Below are positions 61,172 to 64,000 of a stretch of DNA of 64,000 nt, in pieces. Below the pieces are notes generated by a model, which was given only the letters and a program-made list of their open reading frames with translations, did not search any database and was not told the origin of the DNA. This stretch comes from Dasypus novemcinctus (taxonomy: Eukaryota; Chordata; Mammalia; Cingulata; Dasypodidae), in assembly GCF_030445035.2 (NCBI RefSeq), contig NC_080695.1, positions 54,391,954-54,455,953 of the forward strand, written 5' to 3'. Numbering within the stretch: the first letter of the stretch is position 1; the number at the start of each line of letters is the position of its first letter. The translations under genes and the position numbers were made by a program.

Positions 61172-61754
61172 GTATGGATATATGGTGGTAATATCAGATA
61201 GTAATATCAGCCAGTTGTTGGCTGGGCAACCTTAGGCAAGTTGTTTAACTTTCTGGACTTCTCTTTGTCAATCTGTTAATTGGGGTGAATTATTTCCTCA
61301 TTGGCTTGCTGTGAATAGTTAATGATAAAATACATGGGGGGGGGGGTGGACTTGGCCCGGTGGTTGGGGCGTCCGCCTGCCTCGTGGGAGGTCCGCGGTT
61401 CGGGCCCTGGGCCTCCTTGACCCGTGTGGAGCTGGCCATGCGCAGTGCTGATGCGCACAAGGAATGCCCTGCCACGCAGGGGTGTCCCCAGGTAGGGGAG
61501 TCCCACGCGCAAGGAGTGCACCCCGTAAGGAGAGCCGCCCAGCGCCAAAGAAAGTGCAGCCTGCCCAGGAATGGTGCTGCACACATGGAGAGCTGACGCG
61601 GCAAGATGACACAACAAAAAGAGACACAGATTCCCGTGCCACTGACAACAACAGAAGCAGACAAAGAACACGCAGCAAATGGACCCAGAGAGCAGACAAC
61701 GGCGGGGGGGGGGGGCAGGGGAGAGAAATAAATAAAAAATACGTCTTTAAAAAA
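61172..61754 (+). mobile_element. SINE insertion with about 165 bp of extra 5' sequence
   Basis: A perfect 18-bp direct repeat, AAAAATTATTTCATATTG, lies at 61154-61171 and 61755-61772. Between the copies are about 165 bp of non-SINE sequence with an MIR-like part, then a full-length long-form DAS-type SINE starting near 61338, ending in its tail. The direct repeat does not sit next to the SINE head as it would in an ordinary insertion. Confidence 0.85.
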
Positions 61755-62299
61755 AAAAATTATTTCATATTGTAGATAATTTCCTCAACATTTGTTCTTA
61801 GCATTCTTTAATTTTGAAAACAAAAGTAATATAGACTCAAAGATCTATAATAATCTACAATCTGTCGTCTTTAAAGTCCCTTCTTCCTCAGGAGTTCTCT
61901 GACTTAGAGACCTCAGAGCCCTTTTAAAAAAACTCAGGAGATGAGAAGCCTTCTCACTCTGAGTAGGCAGAGAAAAATTAGGCTTGGTGAAAATAGCTGG
62001 TGAAAGAAATGGTTTGCTGGTCTACCTTGAAGGTTGACCTTTATGAGCACAGATAGATTGGGAGGTTCAGCAAAGCCCAAAGTGACAACCCAGGTAGCTT
62101 TGGAGTATGTTAGGGGGCATTTTGACTATATTGGTTCCATGTACTTTCCAAAATTCCATAGTCACTCCCCAAAGAGTAGGGATAACTCCCCACCTTTAAC
62201 TCCCAGTCACTGACAACATACACTGAAGTTGCTCCCACACACACACTGGATGCCAGTGCAGTTGCTGCACCAAAATGTGCCAGCAATAAATCCATCTGG

Positions 62300-62485
62300 C
62301 TTTTAAAAAAAATACAGATTTATTGAAATACAATTAACTCATCTAAAGTATACAATTCAATGGCTTTTTGAATATTTACAGATTAGTGCAGTCATCCCCA
62401 TAATAAACTAGAAAATATTTTCATCACTCCAATAAACAACCCTGTACCCCTTAGCTGTCACCTCTCAATCCCCTCATCCTGTGAC
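62300..62485. repeat. Old LINE-like repeat
   Basis: GATTTATTGAAATACAATTA, AAGTATACAATTCAATGGC and GTGCAGTCATCCCCATAAT follow a common old L1-type 3' text. Confidence 0.55.
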
Positions 62486-62587
62486 GGTTAATCAGGAGCT
62501 TAAATACATCAAAATATCACAGAGGCATTGCCCAAACAGGGGTCCCACAGTTTGCTCCCAGTATGCTGGACCCAAAGTCCAAGTCTT

Positions 62588-62822
62588 TTCTTTTCTTTTT
62601 TTTTTTTTTTTTTTGACATAGCAGGGGCTGGGGAATGAGCCCAGGGCCTCATATGTGGGAAACTGTGCTCAACCACTGAGCCACATTGGCTTTCCTGAGT
62701 TGGATTTTTGTTTGTTTTGCTTGTTGTTTGTTTTTGTTTTTTCAGGAGGCACTGGGAACCGAACTCAGGACATCCCATATAAGAGTCAGGATCTCAACCT
62801 TTTGAGCCACATCTGTTCCCAA
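62588..62822 (-). mobile_element. Dimeric tRNA-head SINE
   Basis: It has the same monomers and linker as 30437 and 49718, antisense. The TSD is CCAAAGTCCAAGTCTT at 62572-62587 and 62823-62838. Confidence 0.95.
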
Positions 62823-63445
62823 CCAAAGTCCAAGTCTTAACGTTCAAATTTCATCCCATTGGAATGCTTATGCCAGTCCATAATATTTCTCCTATTTCCA
62901 GCACCCATTCCCCAGGCTCACACTCTTAGCCACATATTTCTGAAGTGTGGGACAGGAATATAAATTCACCAAATTTTTCCTACACTTTTTATTTCCCTTT
63001 TTTCCTCTACCTTATTATAGACAAATGTCTAAGGGACATGGAGGTGTCTGGGATTATGAAAGGATTATGAAAGTTGGAATTTAGCATTTGGGAAACATAT
63101 ACATGTTCATGGAGGGATAAGTGAGAGTTAGTATCATCTACAATCTACTCAAAGCTCCCAGACCAGCATTTAAGAGGTACAAATTCTAGGCATCCAGGAA
63201 TTTCTGCTCTCTTGGTTACAGTTCCTAGGAGCACAACCTAGGCTGAAGATTTGTCTGCAAGTGATTTATTGAGGGCGTTCTCTCAGGAGAAATTTATATG
63301 GGAACAAGAGAAGCAGAATAGGGCTGGAGAAGTTAAGCAAGAATGTGGTTTCAGGTGAATTCTAGCCTCAGCCTGAGACCATGGAGAGCTCTAAAGGTTA
63401 ACTTGCACATTAGAGTTTGTATTGCTTTGAGGCAAGGAAACTGGA

Positions 63446-63540
63446 CTTTTTTTTTTTTTTTAAGGATCTACCAGGGATTGAACCCAGGACCTTGTACGTG
63501 GGAAACAGGTGCCCAACCACTAAGCTATATCCACTCCCCC
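63446..63540 (-). mobile_element. Short tRNA-head SINE monomer
   Basis: On the minus strand it reads GGGGGAGTGGATATAGCTTA ... GGGTTCAATCCCTGG with an A-tail. Confidence 0.88.
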
Positions 63541-63841
63541 GTGGGAGCTGGGCTTTTGTACCCCCATAGCAGTCAGCCATTGCCTACTGACCACCAGTGA
63601 TAGGAAGCCTAATTCCCAGACACCTCCAGGTGGCCAAGGCAACTCCAGTCTCCCAAAAGTAATCCTTGGAGGAGCTTGTTGGTGTGAGCTGGGAGATGGG
63701 TGTGCTGAATAGTTTAAAAGGATCTTTGGAGATGGTGAGACATCAGCAGCATCTACTGTGCTTAACACATACACATGCACACACAGTTTAAGAGAGCTGA
63801 ACACAGAAGGAAAAATAGCGTGGTGGGACTCAAGATAATTC

Positions 63842-64000
63842 TTTTTTTTTTTTTAAAGATTTATTTATTTATTTAATTTCCCCCCCTCCCCTGGTTGTCT
63901 GTTCTTGGTGTCTATTTGCTGCGTCTTGTTTCTTTGTCCTCTTCTGTTGTCGTCAGCAGCACGGGAAGTGTGGGCGGCGCCATTACTGGGCAGGCTGCAC
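63842..64000 (-). mobile_element. DAS-type SINE, short form, cut by window end
   Basis: The tail and 3' half, including the short-form CCACACTTCCCGTGCTGCTG junction on the minus strand. The head lies beyond the window. Confidence 0.93.

Larger units (their letters stand above)
43600..64000. other. Intergenic region downstream of CLEC19A
   Basis: I see no exon, CpG island or RNA gene here. In human the next gene in this direction is TMC5, tens of kb away, so none of its exons is expected. Apart from the listed repeats, the larger unassigned stretches are 45330-46430, 46910-47580, 49970-51780, 53160-53520, 59300-60390, 61775-62300 and 62840-63440. They hold no feature I can support. Confidence 0.6.

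Noticed and set aside
43600-64000. Search for 5' exons of a downstream gene such as TMC5.
   Set aside because: No CpG-rich promoter, plausible signal or conserved exon was seen. The human spacing also puts that gene well beyond this window.

Overview
This window is mammalian nuclear DNA, almost certainly from an armadillo, with the nine-banded armadillo (Dasypus novemcinctus) the best guess. The evidence is the dominant repeat: more than 20 copies of a tRNA-headed SINE with an A-box-like and a B-box-like segment, a GC-rich body and an (AAAT)n / ATCTTT-A(n) tail. This is the armadillo DAS-SINE type. Old mammal-wide repeats (MIR, L2, L1, MER5-like hAT elements, MaLR-like LTRs) fill much of the rest. 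There are no bacterial genes, operons or CRISPR arrays.

Only two genes are visible, both on the + strand. At 13738-13934 is the terminal coding exon of SYT17 (synaptotagmin-17, B/K protein), with a strong acceptor, the conserved end of the second C2 domain and a plausible 3' UTR to about 15115. The first 13.7 kb is its last intron. From 22632 to about 43600 lies CLEC19A, a small secreted C-type lectin that follows SYT17 in the same orientation on human 16p12.3, so synteny supports both calls. Four exons are recognisable (22632-22718, 33970-34132, 42673-42805, 43425-43504) with canonical splice dinucleotides and a polyadenylation signal. The reading frame is broken: a likely 1-bp deletion in the signal peptide, a TGA at a conserved lectin cysteine in exon 2, and two TAG codons at the start of the third exon found. 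The exon that should lie between 34133 and 42672 was not found. This looks like a unitary pseudogene in this lineage, with splice sites decaying more slowly than the frame.

The broken gene also holds two local inverted duplications: 161-bp arms at 34206-34366 and 35730-35890, and arms of about 320 bp at 41325-41638 and 42249-42576. They bracket the interval from which the exon is missing. A third, much smaller inverted repeat (32 bp, one mismatch) lies in the SYT17 intron at 8357-8388 / 8498-8529.

From about 43.6 kb to the end I see no gene, only nested SINEs, L1 3' ends and old repeats. Retroposition biology is the other theme: many SINEs keep clear target-site duplications (TSDs). One insertion carries about 165 bp of non-SINE 5' sequence inside its TSD, one carries a repeated 3' half, and four are two-headed tRNA-like dimers.
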